From positions 682,001-746,000 of the forward strand of contig WTXG01000005.1 in the NCBI GenBank assembly GCA_022496185.1: a stretch of DNA of 64,000 bases. The letters run 5' to 3'. The notes under the pieces were generated by a model. That model saw nothing but the letters and a program-made list of their open reading frames with translations. It did no database searches and had not been told where the DNA came from. Shown in pieces: positions 45,038 to 56,619 of this stretch (the stretch's first letter is position 1; every line of letters begins with the position of its first letter). Both the position numbers and the translations under genes were made by a program. The DNA comes from Multifurca ochricompacta (Eukaryota > Basidiomycota > Agaricomycetes > Russulales > Russulaceae).

Positions 45038-47204
45038 TTACCCCTGAATCCCAAGTGGCGTGACTAGAAACGCCGCAGTGTCGTGGGCCGCTAGAGTGAC
45101 ATTATAGTTGCCAGAAAACAGCCAACGTCCGTAAATGTCCACATGTCGCGCACATTGACACTGCTCGAGTTCAGTCCCGGTACGTCCGTAAAGTCAAGGG
45201 TGAAGGTTGTCGAATGGTCATTGGTATTCACGATGAATACATGGCAACCTCTGCTAGACATGCCAGAATAGAATTGGGGTGGTTCCGTCCTGGCGCTTGT
45301 GGACGGTGTAAACGGCAAGGCGGGCTTGCCAACAGTAGCGTCTTGGTGAAATGCGATAAGCTCCGAGTTCGTGATAATCTTAACCTGTGCAGGGCTAAGT
45401 CGTTCGAGCTGTCCGTCGCGTTCAGCAGGTTGGCAACATTTACGAAAAGATCCACTTACATCACTGCCAAGCAAGATTGGACTCTTCATGAATGCCCACA
45501 CCGCGAAGTGGGTCTTTTCCTCTTGGATCGTTAAGTTGCCGTTGCCGATTTCCATCATATCCATGTCATTGTGTGCAAAGAAGTCAACCGAGGACAATTT
45601 TCCAACGTTAAAGCTTATGATTGACTTTATTACTTCCAGGTTGGGCTAACGTCGTGAGGGTGCACCTCAGGCGGCATCGCGTCCGGAAAGAGTGCTACAC
45701 ACCTTGAATCTCCTGACATGCGCCATGAATGGCCCTGCATCCGCAAGCTTCAGTGTAACGTAATAAAAGAACGAACATGGGCCAATGCACATACAACGCG
45801 AGCACCCCATGCCCACACGTGCGCCTCTCCCCAGATGCAGAGACTAAATTGCATTGGCGGGTCATTATTGGCGATAGCATCCCTAACAACGGCAACCCAT
45901 TATAGGACAAGGAGTTGAGATTATGAAGTTGATAGCATACCCCATTTTACGGAACCGAATGGCCGATTTTGAATTACTACGAGCGCTTCTGAGCATCGGC
46001 TGAGGTCAAACGATAAATCAAACTCACTACCAATCACCTCCCGGAGGAACCTAAGAGCATTAATTACCATCGTATGCTTGGAGCAGTGATCTAGGGCTTA
46101 CGTGGGTATCACTCCAGTTTCCGGGAACGTTGCAATTATCTATGTGGACAGTCATCGACGAATATTTAATCATCGCTCATGCAACAAGTTACCGTATTTC
46201 AGGTCTGTTAAGTTGAGGTCAGGTTACACGAATAGCCGATAAGGATAGCAGTAATCGAGAAACTTACAGTCAATACCCCAAGATTGCCACATAGCAGCGT
46301 CGACAGATTCAAAACCCAAAGAACCCGGATATCCCGCGCAGGTCTCAGTACCGGCATCGCTGTGTACATGGTCAGAAGGCGAGATGGCCACAACTAGCTA
46401 ACAGCATATTGCCTGTAAATCCCTATTTTTAGACCCAAGGAATGGATTTTGTCGGCTAAAGATTTGATTCCGTTGGGGAACTTCACCGGGTCAGGAACCT
46501 GCTCATTTGTCTCGGGGTTGCGATCCAACATGGCCCAGCAATCCTGCAGTGTGGTCAAGGTTCCGTTGTCCAATGAAAGGCGAAAGGCAAAAAAGACGAA
46601 CATCAATGTTAATATATTCGTAGCCAGCTTCTCGCAAACCTAGACGGACGAATGACTGAGCCGCGGCGAGCACTTTGTTTGCAGAAATCGCTGTAGGTAT
46701 GCTTAAGCTGTAGCCCAAGGCAACTACAAGGGATTTAGCTACCACAACGGTATGCATTCCAAGTATTCCAGCTGAAGAGGTAGTGTTAAACCGTAAATAA
46801 CCCATACAAATAGCGCTCTGCTTACCCCAAAGCGGGGAGCCGTCCAACAGCCTTGGATGGGACGGCTGTAGAAACTGCAGCTGTGACGCTAGTCAAGGCC
46901 GGGTCAAGGCATGAAATGGAGGATGAGATAGCCGAATGCGCATTGGTCGAAGGGAGTGGAAACGAGGAGTTTGTGGCAGTCTCTGGCAGGCACTGCGAAT
47001 ATTGTGTGTCGAAGAAAACACACGTATACCTGCAAAGGCATGGAAGACTGAGCTGCTATGCTTACGAAACGGCAATTAGCATACTCACCCACTGATGCAG
47101 GTCGTTGGTCCTGTCCAACCGAAACCTCCACACTGTGCATAAGCTATATTCTGCGAAAAAACTGATGGCACGAGATCCGATGCTTCAGGTAGCCAAGACC
47201 GCAT
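45038..47204 (-). CDS. CBM1-GH27 alpha-galactosidase, secreted (one-base frameshift near end)
   Basis: Removes terminal alpha-galactose from hemicellulose or oligosaccharides. The first exon is uncertain; I used the ATG at 47204, which is not a good signal peptide. Next is a complete CBM1 cellulose-binding module split by an intron: YAQCGGFGWTGPTTCISG and YTCVFFDTQYSQCLP (about 47145-46990). A Ser/Thr linker follows, then the catalytic domain: AVGRLPALG, WNTWNAYRC, FVRLGLREAGYEYINID, FPNGIKSLADKIHSLGLKIG with the barrel strands, CAGYPGSLGFESVD, QSWGIDYLKYDNC-type region with the nucleophile Asp, and NDMDMMEIGNGNLTIQEE, then HFAVWAFMKSPILLGSDV. Near the end the frame slips by one at about 45115-45122, before FSGNYNVTLAAHDTAAFLVT; stop 45038. 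No splice sites explain the slip. The active site is intact. Confidence 0.88.
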
Positions 47205-47949
47205 TTTAACACGATTGCATGAGACTTAGGGCCACATATACGTACGCCGCTGAGCGTCCAAGCGATCGTATCCGGTAAGGAAAGGAAGGACCATTGAGTA
47301 GATACAAAACAGGGGGCGCTGAGGAAGCCATGTGAGAAGACTAAGATTAGACGGCAAGTAAAGTCGAGTCTGGTCAATACCACATCTTTCATATGTCAGG
47401 ACTAGCGGGACAAGAGAAAAGTAGCACAAAGTCACCTATATGTTCCGTGTAAAGAATCGCAAAGAGTATCCGCGTGCCGAATGGCTACCTCAGCTACTCC
47501 CGAAACCAAAGAAGTTACGAACGAGCTAAATTCGAGCTAGCACGAATCTCAGAAACTCGAAACCCTGGATTTTCAGGCGACACTAAGATTCACCATTCTG
47601 ATCCTGGAGAATATTATGAAGGAATTGAGTATGCACAAATACATATGCGCGCACCAAATGCCTATGGCCGGACGGGGGGGGACTCCAACGAATGGTAAAT
47701 GGCGGAGGAGAACTCAGTGGAGGTTCACGTTGTGGCACACGTGACCGTCTGCTTCTATCACATGATCAACTCATCTCTTAATTCTTGCTGTTTGGACTTG
47801 GACCATGACCACCACCTTCTCAATCGCAATCCAGACGTGTTCGACCCGCTGGCAGTCCTTGGACAAGACTGATGGTTTGCTTGTTTATAATGTCGCCCAC
47901 TCCCAAATATCGTCGAATACGCCAACTAGCATCATAGAATCGTTTCATC
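47205..47949. other. Divergent intergenic region
   Basis: About 750 bases between the GH27 and PH-domain genes. The left part probably holds the missing signal-peptide exon of the GH27 gene. A 74-codon plus-strand frame at 47474-47698 has no recognisable product. Confidence 0.5.
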
Positions 47950-50900
47950 ATGGACAACGTCTCTGAGATCTATTCTCTGTACTCTCACCCAATGACCCGC
48001 GGCACCACTGCGGACTACTCTGAGTACCTTCCCACTCCTTTAGATGGCCCAGAGGTCCCAAAAAATCCCAAATCGGCTTTTCTGGGACAGAGATCTATGT
48101 CTGACAACAACGGGAACCTGGTCCGGGTGGATTCCTCGTCATCACATACTACCCGTTCTCACTACGAAGACGGTATCCTTGATGCATTTCCAAACCCACC
48201 AGAATTTCGTTCCCCTCAAGACAGTGGTCCTGAGCCTTACGAGGAATACTTTTTCATACCAGTGCCAAAAGATAGATCAGGTTCAAATGATTTGCAACGT
48301 CGTCGTTCGACTAAGGAACTCATAAAGCGGTTCGAGTCTATCAGCGCTGGTAATTCCCCGAGGGACCAACAGGTGCATAATACTCGAACTAACCTATGCG
48401 CGCCAGTAGAACAAATGCTGGCCTGGCCACACCTCAAGCCAGAGTTGAGAAGAAAACCTCTCCCTTGCGACAGTCATTTCGGAGTCTTTTGTCTGTATTC
48501 AAGAAGGGAAAGCGGTTTGGGAAAGAGAAACTGGAGCCATATACCGCACCCATTGTGCCAAACGAGTCTGAGCCACTGTTTCCTCAAGATCAAACTCTGT
48601 CAAATCTTCCCAGTGGCGAGCACGAGTTAGATCCGTTCACAATCAACAACGACGGTCTGGGATCAAGAATCTGCACTTCCCCGACATATTCCCTTCACAA
48701 GGGTCCGCTTCTTCATCTCAGCGTACCAATCACCCCCTCGTCGGTCTTGCCAGTCTGGATAACGTGCGATGCGGTGCTTCATGGATCACACCTACTTTGA
48801 CATCGGCTACTACGCAAGGTATTCAAATTACGGAAGTTGTTTCACTGCGTGGGTGTACGGATGTTAAATCGCTGACCTGCGACGAAATCGATGCGCAACA
48901 CAGGGCACTTCTACCTGCTATGCAAAACTCCAGGAATCCCAAGGTATTTGAGTTGGTTTTTGATGCGAAAGACAACCAACGCTTCGCCGCTCCAACTGTG
49001 AAAGATAGGGCAACTTGGGTTAGTGCCATCTGGTAAGATTCTGTGGGCACCCTTGACGACAGAGACGACCGACTCATGTGTGAGTTAAGGGATACACTCT
49101 TGACGAACCACGACAAGCAACTGCTAGAGCGCACAAAAGCGGAGATTAGGGAATCCCTTCGAATTGATACTGCCACCGGTTCTTCCCAGCCCACCCTTCT
49201 TACTTCTCCTGTACCCGATCTCGTGAGCAGGCAAGTTCCAACACCGGAAACTCTTCTTACAGAACCACATGAATCACCGTATCACGATATTCCCCGTCTG
49301 CTTGAGACACCGTGTCCGTGCTCTCCACCGACAGAGCGGGGCCTTCATCTTCATCGAAACAACAATTCAAGGAAGAGGTCCCCAACCAAAACAGCCCCAT
49401 TGGTGCAAGGAAAGGAGACCTAGAGACTGCATCGTCAGTCGCTGACTTGTCTTTGTTGGGCTCCTTCTCGCGGTCCCTTCGTGCTCGGTCGCATAGCCCT
49501 TCAATCGTTAACCTCGGTCGCCGTTCTGTTGTGCGCAAGCGTCTCGCAGAAATGCAAAATCATCTGATGTCAGACATTCCTACTTCACGCGATCCTCATC
49601 AGTCACCAAGCCACACAGTCGCAACACTGCCTGCCCGTGATCGACCGGCCAGCAACTCCGAGATAGTTTCTGAACAGCTTGATTCCGGCAGTCGTTTCAA
49701 TGCTTCCGGACTATCCGTTGCCACAGAGCGACAGAGGAGCCCTGTATCATCTCAAGTTTCTTCTATCGAGGGTCTAGGCAGTCGCCTTACCTCGCCCGTT
49801 TCTGCAGTCTCCAATCCTTCGACACCTACCCCTAGACCCAAGTCCGCTTTCCGTCTCCGTGATGAGATGCGCACTCATGCCTCCACAGATCAGCACTATC
49901 ACAGTCCATCCGAAAGATCACTTCCCGTTCCAGTAATGAGACGCCGTTCATCCGCAGCCACGTCATCTGTGGAACCCTCAGCAGATGACACCGTTGAGGC
50001 ACTGCTCGACGTTATGGACGTACACGCAGAACGACAGCTTATCAGGACAGCAGAACTACATGTCCGGCTAGGGGCTGTTCAGACCGAAGTGCAAGATGTC
50101 GCAGCCAACGTACGCGTTGCCATCTCAGGGCGCGAGCAAGACTCTCACCAGCTAGCAGAAATCAACACAACGGTGGGTGAACTGCGGAGCGCTCTGGCAC
50201 ATTTGGCCACGAAAACTGGTGACGCTGAAGAACGAAAACAACACAGTCATAGTATCATGGCAACACCTATTGATGAAGGGCTTCGGACTAATCAGGCCCA
50301 AATTTTCCAAGCACTGGTGGAAATCCAGGCAATGTTGAGGGGGGACACAATAAGCACCGCAATCGATAATAAGGATAACACGACCGCCGAACGGCGATCC
50401 GTATTTGTACGAACCCATCATGACATTGGTCAAGAACATGCAGACCTGTCGGACATTCAACATAAACTTGACAAGTTGCTGGAATTATCCACTCCCAAGC
50501 TGAATGCCGTATCTTCGAACATACCAAGGGGTCAACGAGTTCATGAGTTAGGGGTATGGTCTATTTCTAGCGCCGCTACCCAGTATTTATGGGCCTCTCA
50601 GGATCCCAGTCCACGAAAGGACACCGGGCATGAGAAACAGGCGGCTAAATCGACGCCCAGTCAACCCCTTGGGTCAATTATACACAGCCCAGACGTCAGT
50701 GTAGGTGATACGCAGATAAAGAATGATGTGGACGTCCTGCTTGGCGGCGAGGGAAAATGTACTCAGTTGAGGGAGCAACAGGCGGAAAGTGTGCGTTATT
50801 TGAACGAGCTCAACGTGGTGCGTACAGTTCTTCGCATATCTATGTATTGCACTCAGGGAACGAGGGACGCAGTGGCTCGAAGCGTTCGTGAATGGTGGAA

Positions 50901-51873
50901 CGGCACAGATGGCGGCAATCGCTGATGACGTGAAGAAGTTATGCAAAACTTTGGGCGATTTCGACGAGTCACAAAATGGCCCAGAAGGAGACACGGGCTT
51001 CGGTGGTCAGACTGGGACATTGACGTTGCTTCAAAGCGTGCGGAAGCTGGTTGCAGACAGTCACCGACGAGACCACGACGCTGCACACCTACTTGGCACG
51101 ATGAATGGTCTAGCTGCTGCCCTCAATGAGGATATGCGGATGAATGCCGAGATGCGAAACGCATACAGTAAATCAACGTCGTGTTATTGCGGTACCAAAT
51201 CTGACCCGGTGTATCTCAGCCACGGAGTCAGTATTAGGCGTCATCGAACGTCAACGACAGGATCAGGAGAGGATGCTACGCACTCTTGCAAACGGTGAGA
51301 CCTTCCCTACAGGTTTGCGCCAGCGTCATGGTGACTAACCCACCTGAATTATGCAGAGCTATCAGATGACATTCGTGGTGAGCGGCTCAGATTCGTGGAG
51401 GCCATGAAAGAAGCTACTGCGATCAATGTACAAAGTAATGTTTTTCGTTACTCCTGGTCGCTTTTATCGACTTATAGTTGACGTACAGTCCACGTTGAGG
51501 AGTTCAAGAAAGAGCTTACGCGAGAGGTGTTAATATCCACCCAAGAAGTCTGTCGTCTTCAACGCGAGCGACAATTACTGGAGCAACAAATTGCCGATTT
51601 ATTTGCATTTTATTCGAAGCAGAAACAGACAGCGACGGTGAGTGGATAGTTCGATGGATGGAGTTGCCGTCTTTGCAGTCCTAAAAGGGGGATACCCAGC
51701 CACAGTCTCGACTATTACAGCCCCTCAAACCTGCACAAGGCAGAACCAACCACTTTCACGTGGTAGAGCTTTGCCGCCCCCGCCCCTCGCTCATAGTCAG
51801 AAACAAGGTCGTAGGGCAGCTTCCCTCAGATTGTTGCAGTGTAGCCTGCTTAGTATTGGCATGTAATTTTTAA
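47950..51873 (+). CDS. PH-domain protein with C-terminal coiled coils
   Basis: An agaricomycete-type large protein, probably peripheral membrane or cortical. The start at 47950 gives MDNVSEIYSLYSHPMTRGTT. The N-terminal part is disordered, with RRRSTKELIKRFESIS. The frame changes near 48393 and enters SPLRQSFRSLLSVFKKGKRF. It changes again between 48658 and 48722, before NHPLVGLASLDNVRCGASW. The PH domain then runs WITPTLTSATTQGIQITEVV, VKSLTCDEIDAQHRAL, FELVFDAKDNQRFAAPTVKD and ATWVSAIW, spliced by a 57-base intron (49033-49089) to DTLLTNHDKQLLERTKAEIR. A third change lies near 49306. A long Ser-rich part follows, then coiled coils LHVRLGAVQTEVQDVAANVR, DLSDIQHKLDKLLEL, and the end FKKELTREVLISTQEVCRLQ. 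The stop near 51866-51873 depends on the last splice. Confidence 0.72.
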
Positions 51874-51948
51874 CTAATATATCATATCATGGGCAAATTA
51901 GTTATTACTAAACACGTTCATGGTCGGAGGAGGAATCTAGTCTGTCGG

Positions 51949-54927
51949 TCAGGTTGTATAATTCTCTGGTGAGATGAAGCGGGCTGTGGCAACTATTCGG
52001 AAATTCTTGGGGACGACAGCATGTCTAAGAACATGGCTGTTGAGTGGCCTCAAGTAGAAAAGAAGAGAACTGACTCATAGTACTCTTGCACTCCAGCTCC
52101 TTCCATAACTAGCACATCGCCCTAGGAGTTTTGAGTAAAGTGCCATTCGAAATAACATATACGTCACCGACATGTCGCAAAACGAGACTCATTGCAACCT
52201 TTCTGTTGCCCTCCGTGACGGTGTACTTCGCATGAAGGCGAAAATGCATTTCCGCAACCGAACCCAAGGAAAGAGAGGCGACAATGGGGCCTAAACCACG
52301 CTCACTGTCGCTATGGAACTGTAGCAACCATCAAGGTCGCCAAATGATCTAGCGAAAATGTGAAAGTAACTCACAGCCATCCTCTGTCTCTCCATGTATG
52401 CCGCACTAAGAACTTCATTGAAAGGTGCGTCTATTCCCATAGATGTTGCAATGCGGTGTTTAATCAAGTCGAGTGCACCAAGCACCGCTGTGGCGCCTTC
52501 CTCAAGCGGAGTCGTGCGCTCAGCCCCACCAATATACTGCATCGACTTCGATGTTCATTTACATGAAACTGGAACGGGGTGGGAAACACACTTGATAAGG
52601 CGCGCCAGCTATGAATATTACCAAAATTAACATCAGAACACCAGAGCAGTGTGAGGGAATCGTACTATTTTGTGAGAAGTAATTTGACAGCAGCTGTCCT
52701 CTGCCTGACAAGGGTTTTCTGAGACCAGGCGTCATGTCAGACAACTCAAACCCGTACATTTATGCTGTTAATAGTCAGGAAATGACTGTGGTGACGACTC
52801 ATACGGATGAACCAACCGTTCGAAGTGGCCAACGACGAAATTGGATTTCACCGCAAGCGGCTTGTTCCTGATATTTACGAAACAAGGCATTAGCACTCCC
52901 ATTGATGCTAGGGTGCCCGGATATTAGATTTATACGCCCTCTGGAAGAGGTGAAGATAATAAGACTTCTGCGACTTGATACTGCGGATCAGTTACCTGTT
53001 ATTGGGCAGATCAAACGTTTGAACGTAAGGGAGCGCGGAGCTATCCCTTCGTGACCGGAACTCCATGTTTCTGACCACAATCCCTGCCGGTGCATCTTCA
53101 GCTCTTAGGCGGGATTTAATCGGATTGGTGCCTAACCAGAGTCCTCCGCCACACGGTGCTGGTAGAATTTCAAGGTTTGCTCTTGAAGCCAGAAATCCTT
53201 GTGGCTAAATAGGAAGCGGGGAGTATCATATATGCGCTATCGGTGATGTTATGAACTGCGTCAAACCGGAGTCAACAAACCTACATGACAATGGCTGCAT
53301 TCTAGGTGCTCCCATTTGAATCTCGGGCTAGTTAGAGTTGGAAAAGAATGCTCGAGCGACGCTTACCTCGTGGAGAGACGACCGCAATCCCTGCAGTGCA
53401 TTCCTTTGGCAAAAGGCCGTGGTGTCGTGCTCCTATCTCCGGGAAATGGCGGGTAGAGAGACTCTGGAGAGGCCGGTAGATGCTTCGCGGGTCGAAGGCG
53501 TAATATGTCCGTGTTATACGACAAATTTTGTGCAGGCGGCGCGGAGCATTCCGTATCATGCGTTACTGCGTTTCTAGTGCTAACTCTCCAGAATTGCGAG
53601 CACTTGGTTGAAGACACATGGGGGTGTGCTGATATACCAACGGTGAACCCATCTGACACCACGAACAAAATATTTCGGTCTATGCTGGGATCAGAACAAC
53701 CCGCACAGAGCAGTGAAGCGCGCACGCTTTAGCGTCATCTTCGCCAACTTGAAAATATTAGCGCTTAGCTCCAAGATGCGATGACTGAGGACACGCACTC
53801 GGGCTCAGCTGCCCTCGATTTTCTGACATAGCACCTGGTACGTCCTCGTGAATTTCGCTATTTTTGGCCTGCGTAATTGTCGTGACTCGTTCTATTCCGG
53901 GACCCACCACGGATCGCCTTGCCCTGTGCACCACTGAAATGCAAACTTATACCGAACAACACCAAGGTTGTCATCGACTTGTTGAAGCTCCGCTGAGGAA
54001 ACAGTGTCAGCATATTGCACATACGGGGCGGAGCACTAACCCCAAGCATGCGCGATCCAATAGAGCCCCAGCACGACGTATGTATATCCCCTGGCGGTGA
54101 GGTCAAAAGGGAATAGCGCGTAATTGTCGTCCGCCAATAAGACAAGTGGACGTCCAGCTCTGTAATTGTTCAGGAGAGCACGGACGGATCGGTCATCCTC
54201 CAACTGGTCTCCCGGCCCTTGGACCTCCAAGCGGCCATTCTTCGAATGTAAAGCTTGGGCTTTGCCACCGCTAGGGACTTATTGCCTCAATATTTATTGA
54301 CATCAAAAAGTGTATCCTTTTACCCATGCGAGATGATGAGTTTCCCACCATGGTGGAAGAGATCACGGCTAATAGTTCATCAGGTGAAGGTAATTAGAAG
54401 ATAGCAGATACAATGACCTGGAAGAGTGAGCGCCGAGAAGATATCCTTTAACAATTTCATTGGAGTGGTAGACGCCACCTTGAAAGCTCCTGAAGGAGTC
54501 AAGGGACTCGCACACTTCCTGTCGAGACTGGGCGCCATGTAACTGACACCCTTTGGCACCCAATGCGGTTGCGACTTACCTGGGCCCAAATGGGAGGTTT
54601 AATGGGGAGTGGCGGCCTATATGATACTGCGACACCTGAACCCCTTTCTGATCCAACAGTTACAGTTACAGTCGGCATAACATCACGAAGACCGTCGTCG
54701 ACGTCGTCAAAAACCTCCCCTCCTGCATTGTCAAACGTATAGACAGGCGCGGAGACGTCGTCACCAACGTGATATTCACAAGCCATGGCTCCAATGTGGG
54801 CTACGCCACGATCCAGCTCTGCGATGGCACCAGCTCCGCTGACTACTGAAGGGGTTTTCACAGTGTCAATCAGGCGGGATGCGAACGCTCTGCGTGCGAA
54901 GGGCCGCCACTTTCGAGTAGACTTCAT
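51949..54927 (-). CDS. Multidomain AlkB-like 2OG-Fe(II) oxygenase, agaricomycete type
   Basis: Starts at 54927 (MKSTRKWRPFARRAFASRLI). After a Pro/Asp-rich region, an exon gives EVCESLDSFRSFQGGVYHSN then EIVKGYLLGAHSS, followed by RDLFHHGGKLIISHGGGK. A second unknown module is RSVRALLNNYRAGRPLVLLA, then YTYVVLGLYWIAHAW and VRYKFAFQWCTGQGDPWW. Two Cys clusters look zinc-binding: FCSWC with MCLQP-CSQFW (frame slip of one at about 53602-53607), and HCRDCGRLSTR with WEHLECSHCH. Then GHPSINGSANALFRKYQEQA and GQLLSNYFSQN. The AlkB core is IGGAERTTPLEEGA, FNEVLSAAYMERQRM and, after an intron, FHSDSERGLGPIVASLSLG with the HxD iron ligands; the distal His is in YEHAVVP and the 2OG Arg in NFRIVATAR. 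Stop 51949. All catalytic residues are present. Substrate unknown; nucleic-acid demethylation is the family's usual reaction. Confidence 0.8.
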
Positions 54928-55026
54928 TGTGACATTTGTCTTCTTCGGAGTATGCCCCTTGGCCTCTGTATGACCATGACCATATTGTCGTGAAATTAGG
55001 GTCGTGAAATGAATAAGATGGCACGT

Positions 55027-56373
55027 TCACAGCATTAGTGGTGTCGGAGCCGCAAAAGGCAATGTTGCCGCACCTGTCATGCTCGATGGTGAAGCGCTGA
55101 GCTCTGCTCCAGGAGGAAGGTTAGCGACCTGCTCGCGTCCATTTGCATGCTGCGGCAACTGTGGAAGACATAGGCCCCGAGTTGCACTATCTCGCTCTTT
55201 CGATCTTATCACGGAACGCCCATAAAGCCTAAGATGAACATGTAAATCGCAATATTCGGGAAGTAGCCCAGATACCTCTGCGACCTTCTAAGCTCTCCGG
55301 TGCCCTTCTTCCTATTAGGGCGTTTTGCGCCATCGGACCGATCACTGAGAGCAGTTCTCATCCCTCGCTTATAAGACTTGGTGTCGTCGTGCTTCATGTT
55401 ATAAGTGACCGCGAAAGACAGTTGTGAGGACGGACGAAAACGCTCACTGTTCTTTTGCTACCTTGGGCACTCCTTTGCCGGCCCAAGGCGACCCCCACTA
55501 AACCGTCGCCTACCACGCCATTCAAAGCGACTGTGTCTTTGAATTAAAAGTCGAAAACCCCTTTTACCTACCAAGACAGCCACTCACCCTCGTTCCCTTT
55601 AACTCTCTCACCATGGTTTGCCGCAGAATTTGTTCCCCCTGGAGATAGTCTCCCCTTCGCATTCAATCGGCACTTCTTCTTAAACTTGGAATGCGCAGCC
55701 ACTGAACGCTTGGTGATTGCAGATGCGGTATGTCTTGGTATGTTCCGCTTGCGGCCTGTGGTCATTTTAAGGGTGGACGCCAAGCGCTGAACGCCCCCAA
55801 CCTCACGGATTGTGCTCGGGCCTACTTCTTCACTCATCGAACCAGGGGCCTGAATCCCCAGGGGAGAGGAACGGTAGAGGTCGCCCACAATTTCCCGACG
55901 CCTTCGGGCGGTGGATTTGAATTTATTGATATATGGCACAATGCCCCAGTTCCGACGCGCATCAAGGAGGAGTTTCTTCGCATTTAGCAGATCCTCCACT
56001 TTGATGAACCAGAAAAATTGAACAAATAATTTGGTGACTTCATCGGTCAGTTGCGGGACACAATGGCGAAATTCGTGTTGTTCGGATGAGGCGACGACGT
56101 TGAGCCAGCATCTGACCACGGCTGTCTTTAGAAATGGATGTAGACGTTGAGTGGAAGGAGCATCAGCAGGCAGCACGAACATACTGCATGCTCGTCACTC
56201 TTGATATCTTTGACAATACTTGCAATCCATATACTTTCTTGCATTTTGTTGAGCCTCCGTTGTTCGAGCTCACGCGCCATGAACACATCACGTAAAGGCT
56301 CGAGTTGCAAAACCGAGCGATCGTCCAAGGACTGCAGGAGTGGCGCATGGGGAGAGCTCGTCTCCATCTCCAT
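55027..56373 (-). CDS. Unrecognised basic protein, multi-exon
   Basis: Start chosen at 56373 (MEMETSSPHAPLLQSLDDRS); the frame is open to 56595. Exon 1 ends IVKDIKSDEHA with a GTATGT donor. The next exon gives TAVVRCWLNVVASSEQHEFR, LFVQFFWFIKVEDLLNAKKL, KFKSTARRRREIVGDLY, MTTGRKRNIPRHTASAITKR and HSKFKKKCRLNAKGRL, ending at a GTGAGT donor near 55575. Downstream basic exons, HDDTKSYKRGMRTALSDRSD with PNRKKGTGELRRSQR (about 55390-55280) and ATRGLCLPQLPQHANGREQV (to stop 55027), may belong to it or form a separate small gene. Many Lys/Arg patches suggest a nuclear or nucleic-acid-binding protein. No family is recognised. It lies head-to-tail behind the AlkB-like gene's start. Confidence 0.4.
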
Positions 56374-56619
56374 CCTGAGAGGGGCTTGTGCTATTGTAGA
56401 TATTGTGTTGGATGGGAGACAGTGTTGGGGAGTAAAATACGTAGCAGAGACGACATTTGTTGTGACACGCACTTGCACTGGCAATCGCCGGGATGACGGG
56501 GAGCAACCAAAGCTGCTTTTTTTTCCCCTTGATTCGCTTTCAAGACCGCCACTAGTAGCTCTTCTAAAGATAAGTAAGGGGATGCGCGAACACATCTAAC
56601 TGAAGTGTTGGTCTAAATA

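Noticed and set aside
25088..47204. A single biosynthetic or degradation gene cluster spanning the GH92, GT61, DM9 and GH27 genes
   Set aside because: These genes are interleaved with housekeeping genes (PTH, TAF12, PAQR) on both strands and share no evident pathway.
49034..49036. In-frame stop in the PH-domain gene
   Set aside because: A 57-base intron with a GTAAGA donor at 49033 removes it and restores WDTLLTN in frame.
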